Notes: a model not told the origin generated them from the sequence alone. A stretch of 64,000 nt of DNA from Ramazzottius varieornatus (GCA_001949185.1 BDGG01000001.1:1715923-1779922); one strand, 5' to 3'; positions 28,331 to 40,996 are shown, counted from the first letter of the stretch. Translations and numbers: made by a program.

Positions 28331-30547
28331 TCAAAAATTTAGCTGCCGCGTTCGTTTGGCGTCAATGGCTTCAAGTATCGGTCTCCGCTTACTCTGATAC
28401 CGTCTTCGGAGCTCTTCGAACTCTTGCTCCATCTCTTCGTCGAGATTCGACATCCTCATATGCAGCTCATCATATGGAAGATATCTGGGAAAAAGACACT
28501 TCAAGATCATGTACTTCTCGCAAATTTTTGCAAAACCGGAAAGAAGCTCGTACCTGAGAAACTCGAAGTCAGAATCTCGAAGAGGTCTCGGCGACGCACT
28601 AGCGCGTATCGGTTGATAGGTTTTGTGCTGCGAAGCTCCGGGTGGAACTCCGAGGTTATTCTCTTCGGTTTTCCTTCGATCCAACGGAGAACCTCGCTGA
28701 AGGTGCTCGACGAAGAAGGGAACGTAAGGCTTGTCGTCGTTAGTAATGATAGCTGTGTCATGGCGCTGCATCGTGGCGCAGTCACCGAACTCTTCGCCGT
28801 CGTTGATAATCATGGTGGAGAACCTTGTGTTCGCAGCGGATTGCCGGTCCAAAGTCTTGTCCATATCTCCGGAGTCTTCCTCCTGGACGTGAAGAGTCTG
28901 CATCTGCTGAACCATCGTGCCGGAAGAAGCTTCCTCCTCCACCGATTCTTCCCCTGGTAAAGGTGATTTTGATCAATTCGGAAGCTAACTTTTCACAGTT
29001 CACTCATTTGTTTTCGAGTTGGAAGCTCGGCAAACAAACTTCGCAGTATCGTTATCTCATCCGACGCACGTTTTGGTGTCGTTGGCTAGAAGCGCACGTC
29101 ACTTGGTAAAACAATCTCGTCGAGTTTGTTCGCCGAGCTCCCAATTTTTGTGCATACCGACTGTGATTTGCTACTCGTAAATGTAAGGAAAGCGAAAAGA
29201 ACTTATTTGTTACCTTGTTCGAAGGCAGCGGCTTTCTCGCGAGCTTCCTTGGCTTCTTCGATCATGTTTCGGAGGATGGACGTCGGTGAGCAATTCTTGA
29301 TGAAAGGATGTTTGAGCAGCTCGGTCGCAGTAGCTCGTTCATCAGGGTTCTTCACCAGACACCTACTGACAAAGTCGACGAAGGCAGGCGACCATTTCTC
29401 GGGTTCACGGAATGTGGGTGGGTTCTTTGTAGGGATCATGAACATTGCGCGCATGGGATGCATCTCGCAGTACGGTGGCTTCCCTTCGGCCATCTCCAGC
29501 GCGGTGATGCCCAGACTCCAGACGTCGCAGCCACACCCATAACCAATTTCCTGGATTACTTCCTGCAAGAAAAAAACACCAACACATGTGCCCGGAACAT
29601 AGTCGAATTCTTTCTCCAGAGCGTTCACTCTACGAAATTCGCAAACTTCGTGTCTAATCTGATTAGAATGGAATTTCAAAGTGATACAGTCGCATCCGCT
29701 AATAATGAGGAGGTTGGAATTTTGGAAGACGAGAAAATTGCCTTACCGGCGCCATCCAGTAAGGAGTCCTGTAAAAACAAGATTAAAATAACGGACAACG
29801 GTAACACAGCGGAACACACAACTGCGATCTAAGCAAAGCGTAGAAAGTGGCGCTTAAAAGCGAAATGTTGTCTCGATCACTCAACCTCTGCAAGAACACT
29901 TTGAACATTCCACCTAGTTACGTACCCTATGAGAGTGTTTCTTTTTGCCATAGTGTCCGTCAGCTGACCAGCCACTCCGAAATCCGCAAGCTTGGCGTTG
30001 CCGTCCGTAGTGAGCAATATATTCCCAGCTGCAAAAAAAAGTCAATCGTTTAACTATTCGAACTGCTAAGCTCAAACTGATTTCGGTATTAAAGAACAGC
30101 CAAGAGACTACCTTTGATATCGCGGTGGATCTTGCGAATGTGATGGAGGTACTGCAAGCCCAACAGTGTATCCCTCATCACCGTGGCCACTTCTTCTTCG
30201 GACAGAGTCTTCTTCCGAGAGCGCATGATGTCGGACACGGATCCCCCATCGCAGAACTCCATGACGATGAGAAGCTCGCTGTCTCGAAAGTAACTGCCGT
30301 AATACTTGACGACGTGCGGACTGTCGCACTTTTGCATGATGGAGATTTCTTGGATGATGTCCTGCAGGCCGGAGTCCAGTGGGACTTGCTTGATGGCCAC
30401 GATCACGCCGGAATCTTTCTCGACAGCCTTGAAGACGCTACCGTATGATCCTTCTCCCAACTTGCAGATGATGTCGAAGACTTCTTCGGGCCTACGTTTC
30501 AAGCTGTCTTCGCTTAGGCGCTTCATCTCCGGTTTCCTCGCGGCCAT
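28331..30547 (-). CDS. Hippo/MST serine-threonine kinase
   Basis: Upstream kinase of the Hippo pathway (STK3/STK4 in vertebrates, Hippo in flies), which phosphorylates LATS and MOB. Six exons: 30547-30112, 30028-29926, 29768-29747, 29562-29214, 28953-28554 and 28484-28331, giving 487 residues, the length of human STK4. Kinase landmarks: [43 protein letters not shown] and [19 protein letters not shown]. The linker is Ser/Thr-rich. The last about 50 residues form the SARAH coiled coil for dimerisation and Salvador/RASSF binding ([19 protein letters not shown]). Exon 3 is only 22 nt. A foldback repeat lies in intron 4. Confidence 0.96.
29020..29143. repeat. Intronic foldback repeat, copy 6
   Basis: AGCTCGGCAAACAAACTTCG and CTCGTCGAGTTTGTTCGCCG form long outer arms; the inner arms GACGCACG and GCGCACGTCACTTGG are diverged. 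It fills about half of Hippo kinase intron 4. Confidence 0.85.
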
Positions 30548-33035
30548 TTCCGGCGGAAATCAACCTGCAAAACGATATTCAAACGACGGCAGTACTCAAC
30601 CCGAACTTCCCGAAGTACGCTGCGCTTCATACGTTGCTGTTAGGTTAACTGTAAGATTCCGTTGCCTCCTCGCGGTGCCGTTAGTGCTGTTGCGGATCAG
30701 GACTCAGGAGCATCGCGGGCAAGTGAATGCGCACGATTTCCGGTCCAACCAAGGTAAAGAAAGCTCAGAAAATCATGCCGTGGTTCCAGTTTCACGCGAG
30801 ATTTATCTCTGGTGCTCTTTTTCAGCTCCACCTACGCCACCGACGGCTCTAGACGGCAGTCCGGATACTGTATAGGGAATAATGCAAGGAAGATCCAATG
30901 ACAGGTCCGACTTTAGAGATTCCGGAATCCGGATGAAAACGAACAGAAACTGAAAAGAAACTCGAAAATGCGTTGTCTGGCTGATCCTTGATTGGTCAAA
31001 ACGTAAAGAAACAACATACTAGTATTTGTTTCGAGGGGGTCTTCCTTTGGCCCTTGGGCCCACGGGTCGGCTAGAGCCGGAAATGGTGGAAAAACGACCA
31101 CCCTAAATGGATATGATATACAGGAGGTGGAAAATTGGACATTTCCATCCTGGAAGAACAGGGTGGGAACAGCAGGATGGAAGCGTTCGCAGTTAACCAC
31201 CTCATACGCTATAGATTAGCATTGCCTCCCATCCCGGCTACACACCGCCAGCCAGCGCAATCCTGGCATACTCTATAACGTCAGTACATCGAAACTGACA
31301 CAAGACATCAGTTCAACGGTCCCAGTTACTGGAATTAGGTACAGCGGAACATTGCCCTCAGACGGTACGGCAGTGTACCGCCGAGGGTCAGAAACAGCAA
31401 AGTCCACTAGCTATGCTAGTCCACTAAGGAAAGAAATCGCCCTGTTGAGGTCTGATTCGGACACTCCATGAACCCCTCATAAATGTCTGCCACGAAAAAC
31501 GCCGAGAAGGAAATTTGATCGACAGTCTGAGAAGAAATTTGTACGAATTCGACTTTCGTGCCCCATTTCGACCTTTCACAGCACTCTAAACTGCAAACAA
31601 CATACAGGGAGCAGATAGTGCGTTCAGTTATCTACAAAACTGTATCAGCGGAAATTATGCCCAAGGTTGTCAACGAGAGCAGATGTGGATAGAAATAGAG
31701 AACCTTCAAATCCTGACCAGTGGCCGCTCCTACCGACCATATGTTAGAGGAGCCTGTTCTTTTCGCTCTTCCTGCTTGCACGTAGAGCCTGCTTGCTCAT
31801 TGTGCCTTATCGCAATGGGGAGATAGATTCTGGCAGATTATTTTGCTTCCTTCTCCTGCTACCATTGCATGCCTTGTGGCCATTGATCAAGAAAGAAATG
31901 TCTGTACAGCACTAACGCGGTGGAATGGCTCATCCAAAAAACGTCTGCATAACGAACACAGAGATCGCCAACTGTTCGCCATCTCTTCAACGGATTACCC
32001 ACCCATGATTTCCTTGCACTCTGTCCAACTTTGATAAGGTTTTGATCTCGGAAATGAAGGTGGCAGACTGGCTGTTTTGTAGGTTCCAGTAGTTCTCCTT
32101 TCTCACCCAGTCAGCCCGAACCCACGCAGCCCGACGAGTACCATCACCGACAGCGCACCGGAACTGGAAGAAACGAATTTGCTGATTGTCTTTATCAAAT
32201 CAATTCATACAAGTCGCTGCAAAACAGCAAGCACCAGAGTAAAATTTATCCGAAGACATCTCGGCAAAGACTGAAGGCGCGAAAATAAATTAATGATTTA
32301 CTATAACAGAGATTCTTTTGCATGGACACTGCTCGCATGCGCAGGCATGCTACAGTTCCAGCCTATTACAGTGGCGAGCAGAATCTACGAAGTCGAGGTG
32401 ATGTATTGCGTACAAGACTTATAAATCGCTCGCAGCGCTTCAGCGGTCATCGGTTTATGGAGTGTGCGATCAAGATCTCAAATTCACTTCCTTCTTTCCA
32501 TCTCGTTCGCGCTGTCGCTATCAAGGAACGCTTGAATATCCACTGTAGAAACAGTACATTCTATTTAAGTTTTCAAACTTTCCCAGGCTAGATACAAATT
32601 GATGATTGTCCAAAAGTTTGATCGACCCTCGGTTCCTTAAAAAAGTGAAACGAGCCGCTTGGAATAATTTCGTCCGTAGCGACGGCCATGGGGTCGACAA
32701 ATTCAGAAAATACATTTAATGTTCACGACATGAATATACTAGAGGACTGCAGAAATAGTGCAACTCTGGTTTAAGTGACTAGAATCGCATCAGAATTTCT
32801 GACTGATCGCATCAGAATTTCCGACTGAATGCTGGCGCGACGTCACGTCTCCTAGTTCACCAGATCAACGTTAGCATAAAACCACGATACCATGTTACAT
32901 TCTTTTGGCTCGAAATCTGTGATCAATATTCCGGTTTGGTTGGTCTATAAAAGCACCGAACAAAGTCATCATCAACCTTGTTTTCAAGGTGCAAGAATTT
33001 CGGAAAAGTTAGATTGAGCATTGCGACGAATTGTC
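30548..33035. other. Intergenic, no supported gene
   Basis: About 2.5 kb upstream of the Hippo kinase with only short, unconvincing ORFs. A 22-bp tandem duplication (ATCGCATCAGAATTTC...) occupies 32784-32827. A TATAAAAG box lies at 32946-32953, just upstream of the ORF listed next. Confidence 0.4.
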
Positions 33036-33686
33036 ATGATCGGGCGTGTGATAATCGATCGGAGATGGTCAGGATTATTTTACCCGTCTCGGGTTCGGGT
33101 GTTTTTTCTGTGTTACATGCTACAGAGCTGTTCTTTGTGTGACTTCGAAAACGCGTTTGAACTGCGGATTGTACTGGTTGGTCAAATAATCCACTATATA
33201 ATCACTTATGACTCAGCACTGGCTAGTTGTGTGAAGCAACGATTATTTGATTCGTTTTTGTCACGTGTGCTTGTGAAATCCGCTTTGATGTTCTCTGGTG
33301 CGGTGGCCCGTCATAGTTGCCAGATTTGTTCGTGCAGAAGAAATCGTGCAGCACTTGAGTTACCTAACAAAGTTCTACAGCGATACACCGCTCCTCTTGT
33401 AAGGTTTGGTTCCATAAGGAGAGTCTTAATATTTCTACAGTCGCGCGCTAGAGATATATCGAGTTATGGCACTAGAATTATTTCACTCCAATACATTTTC
33501 TTGCAATTGGGTGGCTTTACTAAATGCGCTTCCTGGTTTCGCGCTCATATACTTGCAATCCGCGTCAAGATAGCCCTTGTTTACCTGAACCCAATGGGAG
33601 AGAGTTTCATCTGCAGCGTGGAGTTTCCCTATGATTTTTTGAAAACTTTCAAAACTAAGGCTAAACAAGAAGACAACACCGAATGA
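33036..33686 (+). CDS. Orphan 216-codon ORF behind a TATA box
   Basis: An uninterrupted ORF from ATG 33036 encodes a basic, Arg/Leu/Ser-rich protein of 216 residues. TATAAAAG lies 83 nt upstream of the ATG, a reasonable promoter distance. I recognise no domain or family, and there is no clear signal peptide. An ORF this long can occur by chance in 64 kb, so this is a candidate only. Confidence 0.2.
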   Translation: MIGRVIIDRRWSGLFYPSRVRVFFLCYMLQSCSLCDFENAFELRIVLVGQIIHYIITYDSALASCVKQRLFDSFLSRVLVKSALMFSGAVARHSCQICSCRRNRAALELPNKVLQRYTAPLVRFGSIRRVLIFLQSRARDISSYGTRIISLQYIFLQLGGFTKCASWFRAHILAIRVKIALVYLNPMGESFICSVEFPYDFLKTFKTKAKQEDNTE

Positions 33687-35333
33687 GGAATCTACTTCAG
33701 CATTTGCTACAGCAGGCAACAAAGCTATGGCTATGTGTTTTTGTGTCAATAAATTATCCGCCTCAAGTGAAAAGCAATCAGTCAACTGTAGCGGAAAGTT
33801 TGATACATGCCATATCGTTTCCCACCCCAGATTGGCTTGCTAGCCTACCTCTGCTTGGGCCAGCGGGGTTGCGGGGGCTCGTTCCTTTGTTTACGTTTCT
33901 TGTTTTGACTTTTCAGCTTGAACTTCCCTTTGCTTGGTTCCGGTTCTTTTCCACCTCCGGCCGCTACTTTATCTGAGTCTTCTTCTGGAACTTCTTCGCA
34001 TCATGGATACGGATCTCTTTGCGTCAAACATGTACGGTGTTGTCTACTGTCTGTAACCAAATCGCCGCTGCCGGCCGTACTTCTACCAGCACATGTAATC
34101 GTCCGGACAATTCCTTGTATTGTTATCAGGTTGAATAACCGGTTTCCGAGTTCTTATAGGAAGCATGTACTTGCATACAACAACGAGTGACGCAAAGCAA
34201 AGTAAGGAGGAGATCGGCGACGATGTTTCCAGTGTAAGAATACTGCCACGATATGATTCAACACGGACTTTATCGATACGAGCAATATTTAATATGCTGT
34301 ATGATGTGTTTTTCAGCTGATAAAGTGCGCCACGCGATTGAGCATTATCGGCGACGCCCAGCCTGTTGCGAACAGCCAAAGTCTACACCACACAAAAGTC
34401 ATATTGGCGATTTGAAAAACGAAGAATGGAGGTTATATTTTGGTTATCGTTCTGCCTGATCGCTCGCACTAGAGATTAGAGCTCTCTTCGTATACTTCAA
34501 CTGCGGGTCGAGTTCTCGAGAGAAGGTCGACAAGCCAGCACTAGCTCTTTCGAATTGGAAAATTATACAGTACGTGCTTTTGTATATCCATATTTCTTCC
34601 ATTCAGAAGAATATTGTCATCAACTTGAGCTAATTTCCCAGGACGACTTCCATCACGGTCCTCATTCTCCTTTCCTCCACAAGTCGACATCATGGGAAGA
34701 CACAGCGACACCTGTTTCACGAAGAGGGAAGCTTGAGTGAAGACGAAAGAGGAAGAGAGGAGGCGGACGAAATTACAGTTGAGTATTATAGCATTTTCTT
34801 CTTGTGCTCTCGGCAGGGTAACTGTTCTGTGTGCTTGCCTTGCTTCGGCGCTCTTGGCTATAATTTCTTCTGGCAAGTGCAGAAACGGGTGTAGTTAACC
34901 TTCTACTCTTTCCTTTCTTGCTCCCAGACTTGGCGCATTGTCCACTTTGCTCTCGAGATGGAGAGAGGAGAAAGTACTCCGTTTACTGCGTCCACCTTGG
35001 CCTATCTAGAGAAATGATTTCACCCCCTTTTCTTGACTTTTAAGGTTTACTCAGCGTCAAGAGTGAGCGAGAAAGAGAGAAGAAAGGTGGAAGAAGAAGA
35101 AAGACCAAGCCAACCGTATCGTTTGATCAATTGTCAAGCTTCGAACAATGCTCGTCTTGCAGAAAGTGACCTGATCGCGGCGTCTCGAGACATTTCCCGT
35201 CTCGTGTTTCCCCGAATTTGCCAACTGACAGTTTTCGCTTTTTCCCAACAGCCAGATAACAAACGAGCATCTCTGTACTGTATTGTCGAGCAATATCGTT
35301 CTGATTTTTTCGTGGAAATTTTTCGAGTGGAAG
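33687..35333. other. Intergenic, upstream of YAP
   Basis: No coding exon could be supported. Short ORFs are present on both strands. The YAP 5' UTR and promoter must lie within it; one purine-rich stretch (35060-35110) is conspicuous but not diagnostic. Confidence 0.4.
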
Positions 35334-38300
35334 ATGGGTGACGATGGTGGGAAAGTGATTACGAGGCAAGAAAGTCCTTCATCGATAATTCACATCCGGA
35401 CAGACTCGGATGGGATCCTCCAGGATATGTTCAAGCAGGTTGGTCAGCGGAGTTCCATGTCCAAAAACTCGACACCTTTGAAGGAACGGAAATTACCAGC
35501 GGGATTCTTCGAACCGCCCAAGCAGCAACTACAGCAGCCGTCACCGTCACACACTCCTCAACCTCTGCAGAGCAAGGAACTGCCGAATCATCTGGGATCA
35601 CCCTTGGGAAACAGTACTTCTGGCTGTAAGTTACTGAATCCTACTCTGAAACGATAAAATCCAGTTTCAGACTATGGATGATATTCATTGTATAATTTTA
35701 TTGTTACATTTAACTGCGCAAAAATCATTGTACTGTAATAGTGCAATCACACCTCAAACTTCCACTCAAAGATATTCGTTAAAAATTCGAACGGCCTCTC
35801 CCAAACGAAATGCTTCCATGTTGACAGCCAAACGAGACCAACATTAAGATTAAGCTTTCAATTATTCAACGAATATTTTTTTTATTATTCCTGTTTGATT
35901 ATCGGAAGTTTTCAATTTGGGAGCTGGGCAGACAAAACCTACAAGATGTTATCCCAAGAGACGCACGAAGTGATTGTTACTGGCTGGGAGGGTGCGCCAC
36001 TCAAGATAACCATCATGATCGTTTGGTTTGCCCAGCTCCCATATGGCATGAGTAATATTATCACTTTTCCAACAGGTTTCCACGTTCGATCCAGATCTTC
36101 TCCAGCTTCCATCAGCCAGAGCCTGTCTCTCGCTCCGGATAACCATGCTCAAGTGGATGCAACAGGTGGCAACTATCCACCTGTTGCTTCGAAACCTTCG
36201 CAGCAGCCACCACAATCCCACCACAAGACTTCCTCTTCCTCCTCGCATTTTCGTCAAAAGAGCATGCCGGCTGCTCAGCAGCTTTCCAGCATGGCTGCGT
36301 CCTCTCCCCAGTTGCTCAACATTCACGACGTGACTGAACAGTTTCGTCTTGTGGTACTGTCAGACGGAAGAATGAGTTTTCAAAAGTAAGATAGCTTTTT
36401 CCTCCTCGGTGGAAACGTGATGGATTGTCACGTCCCTTAACGATCATGTAATTTCGATGTTTTCGCTTTTCCACAGTCGCTACTCTATGGACATCTACCC
36501 AGACACTCCAGTCGTGCGGACCAAAATTCTAGGACCTCTGCCAAATGGCTGGGCTGCGTCGGAACCCCAGCCTGGCAGCGACGATGTCTACTATATCGAC
36601 CACCTGAATCGCACAACAACGTGGTTCGACCCGCGTTTACGTGAGTCTTTCTTTATCGAAATCGCATGACCATGGTAATCAACTCCTTAGCGTTGATCCG
36701 GTTTAGTTCGTGGACAAATAAACTTGGACGACAAGTGCACAGCAAGTCTGAGAACAGCAGTAGCACCTGTTGCCTTGCGGCGCTTATTAACCGCGCACTT
36801 AAATGGCCATACAAGACTTCTTGCTCACTTTACTTTCCATCGCATTGTAAAAACTGACGTACAAACCCTGAAATCAATGTCATATTTTCCGGCAATTGAA
36901 TGAAAAATCAAAATTAGTTTGGAGTATTTGGAAGGTCGACAAACTTGAAGTAGCCATCTATCACGTACCTGCATACAAAATCTAGCCCCAGCTGTGATGC
37001 GCGAGTATGCAGGTGTACCCGAAAATTTCATGTATGATATTCTACAGTTCTTTTAGTTCTCGGAATATTCTATTTTGCTTATTGCCGTGAAATCGACAGT
37101 GTACAGATTAATTTCGTAACTTTCTCTTGTGTAGCGAAACCGATTCAAGAACCCTTGGTGCTGGCTCGCCATCAACAGCAGCAGCAACAACAACAAGCAC
37201 AACAACAGCAGCTGCAGTCTCATAATTCACACCAACTGCAGCAGTCAAGTCAAAATGCCTTGCAGCATTTGCAGCAGCAGCAGACTTCACAGCCTTCTTC
37301 GACAGTATTCCCTGGCTCGTCTTCGTCGATACTGAGCCAGTTACAGCCTCAGCTTGCCCCGAATTTCTCTGCAGGAAGCACCACTTCGTTTTTTGAGAGA
37401 AATTCCGGCCGTACGCTACAACCGGCCACTCTCAACGGCCTCGTGCCACACCTTGCCACTTCGCAGCAACAGCAGCTTAAACAACAGAATGTCAACAATC
37501 CACTGAGCCAGCAGTCCTTGCAGTCGCAACAACTCCTTCAAGCTCTCTCCATGGAACGCGACAGCATGCGCCTCCGTCAGAAGGAGCTGCAGCAGCAGCA
37601 GCAGCAGATATTCCGGCAACAACCGGGTTTCGCTGACCAGTCGGTTTCCGCCTCGGTAAGGTCAATCAACCAACTCAGCCATCAAGTCCCCAGTTGAAAA
37701 GGCGAAACAAAAACTTGACATAAAACCAGGATATCTGAGAGACCGGCAAACGAAACGTGCAAGATCGTTTATTCTGAGTGGCGCAGCCAATGACAATCAA
37801 ACCGTGCGCCACTTCAGACCACAGTCTGCATGTTCCATTTGCCGGCCTCTGGTTAGCGCGCTTTCTGGGTATTTTGAGACAACTACAACAATGTTCGCTA
37901 ACCCAGACGGCGTGCTTCTTATGGCTTGTCAGGAATATGTCCTTTTGGCGATAAAATTGGTGGAATTTTTCTTTTGCAGCTGTATCGAGATCCTGTTGGT
38001 GACTACGACATGCTGGGTTCTCCCATGTCCCCGCTGGCTTCCGTGAGGTTGAGTGATGCCTTGCATGGGAGACAGGAAAGTAAAGACTCGGGATACGGGC
38101 ACAGTGCCTCGAGGACCCCGGAGAACTTTCTTGCTCAAACCATGGACGAGCTGTCCCTGACGTACCACGCAGACATCTGGGATGGTAACTCGAATATGGA
38201 CATGACCGTGGGAAGTGACAATAACTTCGTGGTGGACCAACAAGTGGACCAGATAATGACAGATAGTAGTCTTGTAAGTACAGTGTACTGCGTTCCATTC

Positions 38301-38467
38301 ATGAAGCCATTAATATTACGAAGAAGTCTCTCCGCGCAGCTGCTATTATTGTTTTGAATTTTTTGCAGGACGATGGTCTCTTATCATCAGACATGATCTT
38401 GAGTGATATCGAATCGGTGTTACGGAACGACAATATCGATAACGCTAGTAACATAACCTGGCTATGA
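35334..38467 (+). CDS. Yorkie/YAP transcriptional co-activator
   Basis: Hippo-pathway output protein that partners TEAD factors in the nucleus. Six exons: 35334-35625, 36076-36385, 36477-36640, 37135-37655, 37980-38273 and 38369-38467, giving 559 residues. Segments in order: TEAD-binding helix and loop (IIHIRTDSDGILQDMFKQV, then RKLPAGFFEPPK); the LATS/14-3-3 site HVRSRSSPASI; one WW domain (LPNGWAA...YYIDH...TTTWFDPRL); a Gln-rich and coiled-coil region (MERDSMRLRQKELQQQQQQ); a degron-like QESKDSGYGHSASRTPENFL; and the terminal PDZ ligand NITWL. Only one WW domain is present. Introns 1 and 4 carry foldback repeats. Confidence 0.96.
35918..36041. repeat. Intronic foldback repeat, copy 7
   Basis: Sharp ends: TTGGGAGCTGGGCAGAC and GTTTGCCCAGCTCCCAT. 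The inner arms (AAGAGACGCAC / GTGCGCCACTC) are diverged. It lies 34 bp before the end of YAP intron 1. Confidence 0.85.
37738..37850. repeat. Intronic foldback repeat, copy 8
   Basis: GAGACCGGCAAACG / CATTTGCCGGCCTC form the outer arms and GAGTGGCGCA / TGCGCCACTTC the inner arms, within YAP intron 4. Confidence 0.8.
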
Positions 38468-39421
38468 ACAAGCCATCCCGTTTCCAGGACTACGAACCAA
38501 GCTTCCTTGTGAAAATGAAAATTTCCAGTTTAATATTTTTTTACAGCGTTGCTTCAATTTTGGCAGCATGCCCTGTTGCATTCCGTTGTATATCGGATCT
38601 CTGTTAACGATTACCAGAACACGTGTACCATAATTTCCTCTATTACCAATTTTTTACTTCGCTTTTCTTCTCGTTTTGTTGCAGAATCCTCATTATGTTT
38701 TTCTGTTACGTACGACTCGTCGGGATGCTTTTTAGACAGTTTTGATCCACTTGTTGATGCCACAGCTTACTGAGGTTCAGCCTTGCCGTGGCAGCTATTT
38801 TCTAAGAGGCACGATTCCCCGTTACGTTCTGAACGGTTCGATTCCTGGCCCGCAATAGACGACGTCCAGGCTTCGCAGCATAACAAAATTAACAATAACA
38901 GTCAGCGGCTTCAGCCATTCCCTTGAGGGATTCTCGGGGGCAAGCGAGAAACCGAAAGTGGGCCCCACAGTTTTACCAGAACGCCCACCCATACTGCGCC
39001 GTTTGCACAATGTGGCAACCGGGACGGGAGGACCGATCGGTGGATTCCCCATGTGCAACCGCCGCCAGATCGAACTCCTGTTTTAATTTTCAAACTTCAA
39101 CGCTCAGAAAAGCTTTTTGATGGATGATGATATCGATCATCAGACCCTTCGTCATCTTTTGATGTTCTTTCGGAGTATATATCGAGCTTATTCTCGTAGC
39201 GGGTTGTTGACGATACGTCCTTCAAAAGGGACCGTGGGCAAAGAAGTGTCGTCCTGACTCCTGCTGCAACTTTGAAGCGTTCGTCCACCCAGTCAGGTTT
39301 GTGCTTGTAAGAATTTTGACAAAATTAAACTTTTATCTTTCATCTATCGTCTGTTTCCCAGAACCCTTTGCTCTTGCTTCGTGTAGTCAACAGCCTTAAG
39401 GCTGCAAGCGTGAGAAGCACA
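38468..39421. other. YAP 3' UTR and intergenic DNA
   Basis: T-rich 3' sequence follows the YAP stop codon. No separate gene is supported; the short ORFs at 38820-39290 are not protein-like. Confidence 0.4.
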
Positions 39422-40258
39422 ATGGCCACCCCAGCGTTCTCTGTGTACGCCGATGGTAAGGTAGAGTCCGTATGCCTTACCTTGCGTCTGACGTACAGTA
39501 TCGCTTCCTGTTCCAGAGGAGAATCATCAGTCGCAATTTGAGGGCTTTGCCCGACCAGCTAAGAAAGTGCTGGCGGCGAAAGAACGAGCTGGCCTGCAAG
39601 ATAGCGGACAAAAATTCCCCAAGGCGAAGCAACCAACGTCTTTCTCGTCGTCGAGGAAGCAGCCTTCCTCAACTGGTAACCAATTGTTGAATTGTCGTTC
39701 CGGATGAGGGGTGTTGTCAGTATTCTTCTAACTTAATGTTGCATTCTCACAGGAAGCCTCGCGCATCCATTAGCAAAGAGAGTCATCGTTCCTTCGGAGG
39801 ATAGCATTAATTCCACATTGAGTTCAGGTGATTAATGATTATCCCTTCTTTCAACTTGGATAAAATATCCAGTTTTTCACGTTGAGGATGTTTGATTCAT
39901 TTCCTCTTCGACAGAGAATGGAAACAAGACGCGGTCTTCTTCTCTCGAGTCCAGCAGTAGTAACTTCGACAAGTACCAACAGAAACTCAGCGAGAGACGT
40001 CTGGAGATTGCAGCCTTGGTCGAGAAAATCCTCAACGACCATCCGGACGAAATTCTGACCGTGCCAGAGATGGGTATGGAGCCTGACATGGATGCTGACA
40101 TCGGTTTGTGGATCTTCCCGGAGGAACACAGGGAGGCTGAGCTAGAAGCCATGAGGGACAAGAAGCCCTTGCGACTCCGAGGTCTGCGTGACGTCTCCAA
40201 CATGGACGTCGTCGAAGAGGAAATCGACATCCCTCTTCCCTTCATCGAAGACTGCTGA
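39422..40258 (+). CDS. Securin-like separase inhibitor
   Basis: Securin (PTTG1 in vertebrates) holds separase inactive until anaphase. Four exons, 39422-39455, 39517-39675, 39753-39827 and 39915-40258, give 203 residues; human securin has 202. The start MATPAFSVYADEENHQ parallels the securin N-terminus, then comes a basic Lys/Ser region containing RAGL (RxxL, a possible D-box), and an acidic C-terminal third with LWIFPEEHREAELEA and a hydrophobic-acidic tail (EEIDIPLPFIEDC). The KEN degron at the usual N-terminal place reads EEN. Securins diverge quickly, so the assignment relies on length, layout and the PEEH block. Confidence 0.6.
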
Positions 40259-40996
40259 GACCCTTTCTGTCTTTCTTGTAGTCTTTGATGTACATGATTT
40301 TAAGAATGTCGCTTCGTGTATTGTTGTGGTTATTGTTCAGTCCAAGAGCTTCTGGTATTTGGGGGAACGTGGTGGAAATGGTCGGCGGTAGACTTTTGAA
40401 CTCTGCTCTCGCATTTTGACACTTTTCTTTTTCCGGAAAATTCTACAGATCCGGAACATCTTACTATTTGATAAATCAGATTTTTTTAGTTAGTTTCGAA
40501 TTAAAGATCTTTAATTCATTCGAAGATCCGATTTCTGAATTACGGAATATGCAGAGAGATGACCAAGCCCGAGCTCATAGGCGGAAGACTCGGGAAAACC
40601 AGACGCTTGACACTGGCACAGATGATAATCATACATTACATGACATCACAACAAAGTACAGGTATCATCCGTAAGTTCGCCTCAGACTTGATGACATCAC
40701 GCATACCGTACGACGGCTCGTTCGTTCTCGTAGTGTAATGAACGTGGCGTAGGACGTAATGCGCAGATTACACGACGGGACCGTCAACTGGCCTTCAGTC
40801 AACTCGGATCAATCAATCGATGTGATGGAGATCGATTTGACGGAAATTCGAATTTTTGTTCTGTTTGTTTCAACAAAGGAAGGGGAACAGATCGACAGAA
40901 GATTGATTTGCTTGTACAGTTGTACCCTGGACCTGCTGACTGTTCTGGAAAGTTCTACAGGGCCTACTACGCTTTCTGGATGGGCGACATGAAGGG
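40259..40996. other. Intergenic, no supported gene
   Basis: Lies between the securin-like gene and NUDT9. Several weak ORFs, none protein-like. It should contain the NUDT9 promoter. Confidence 0.4.
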
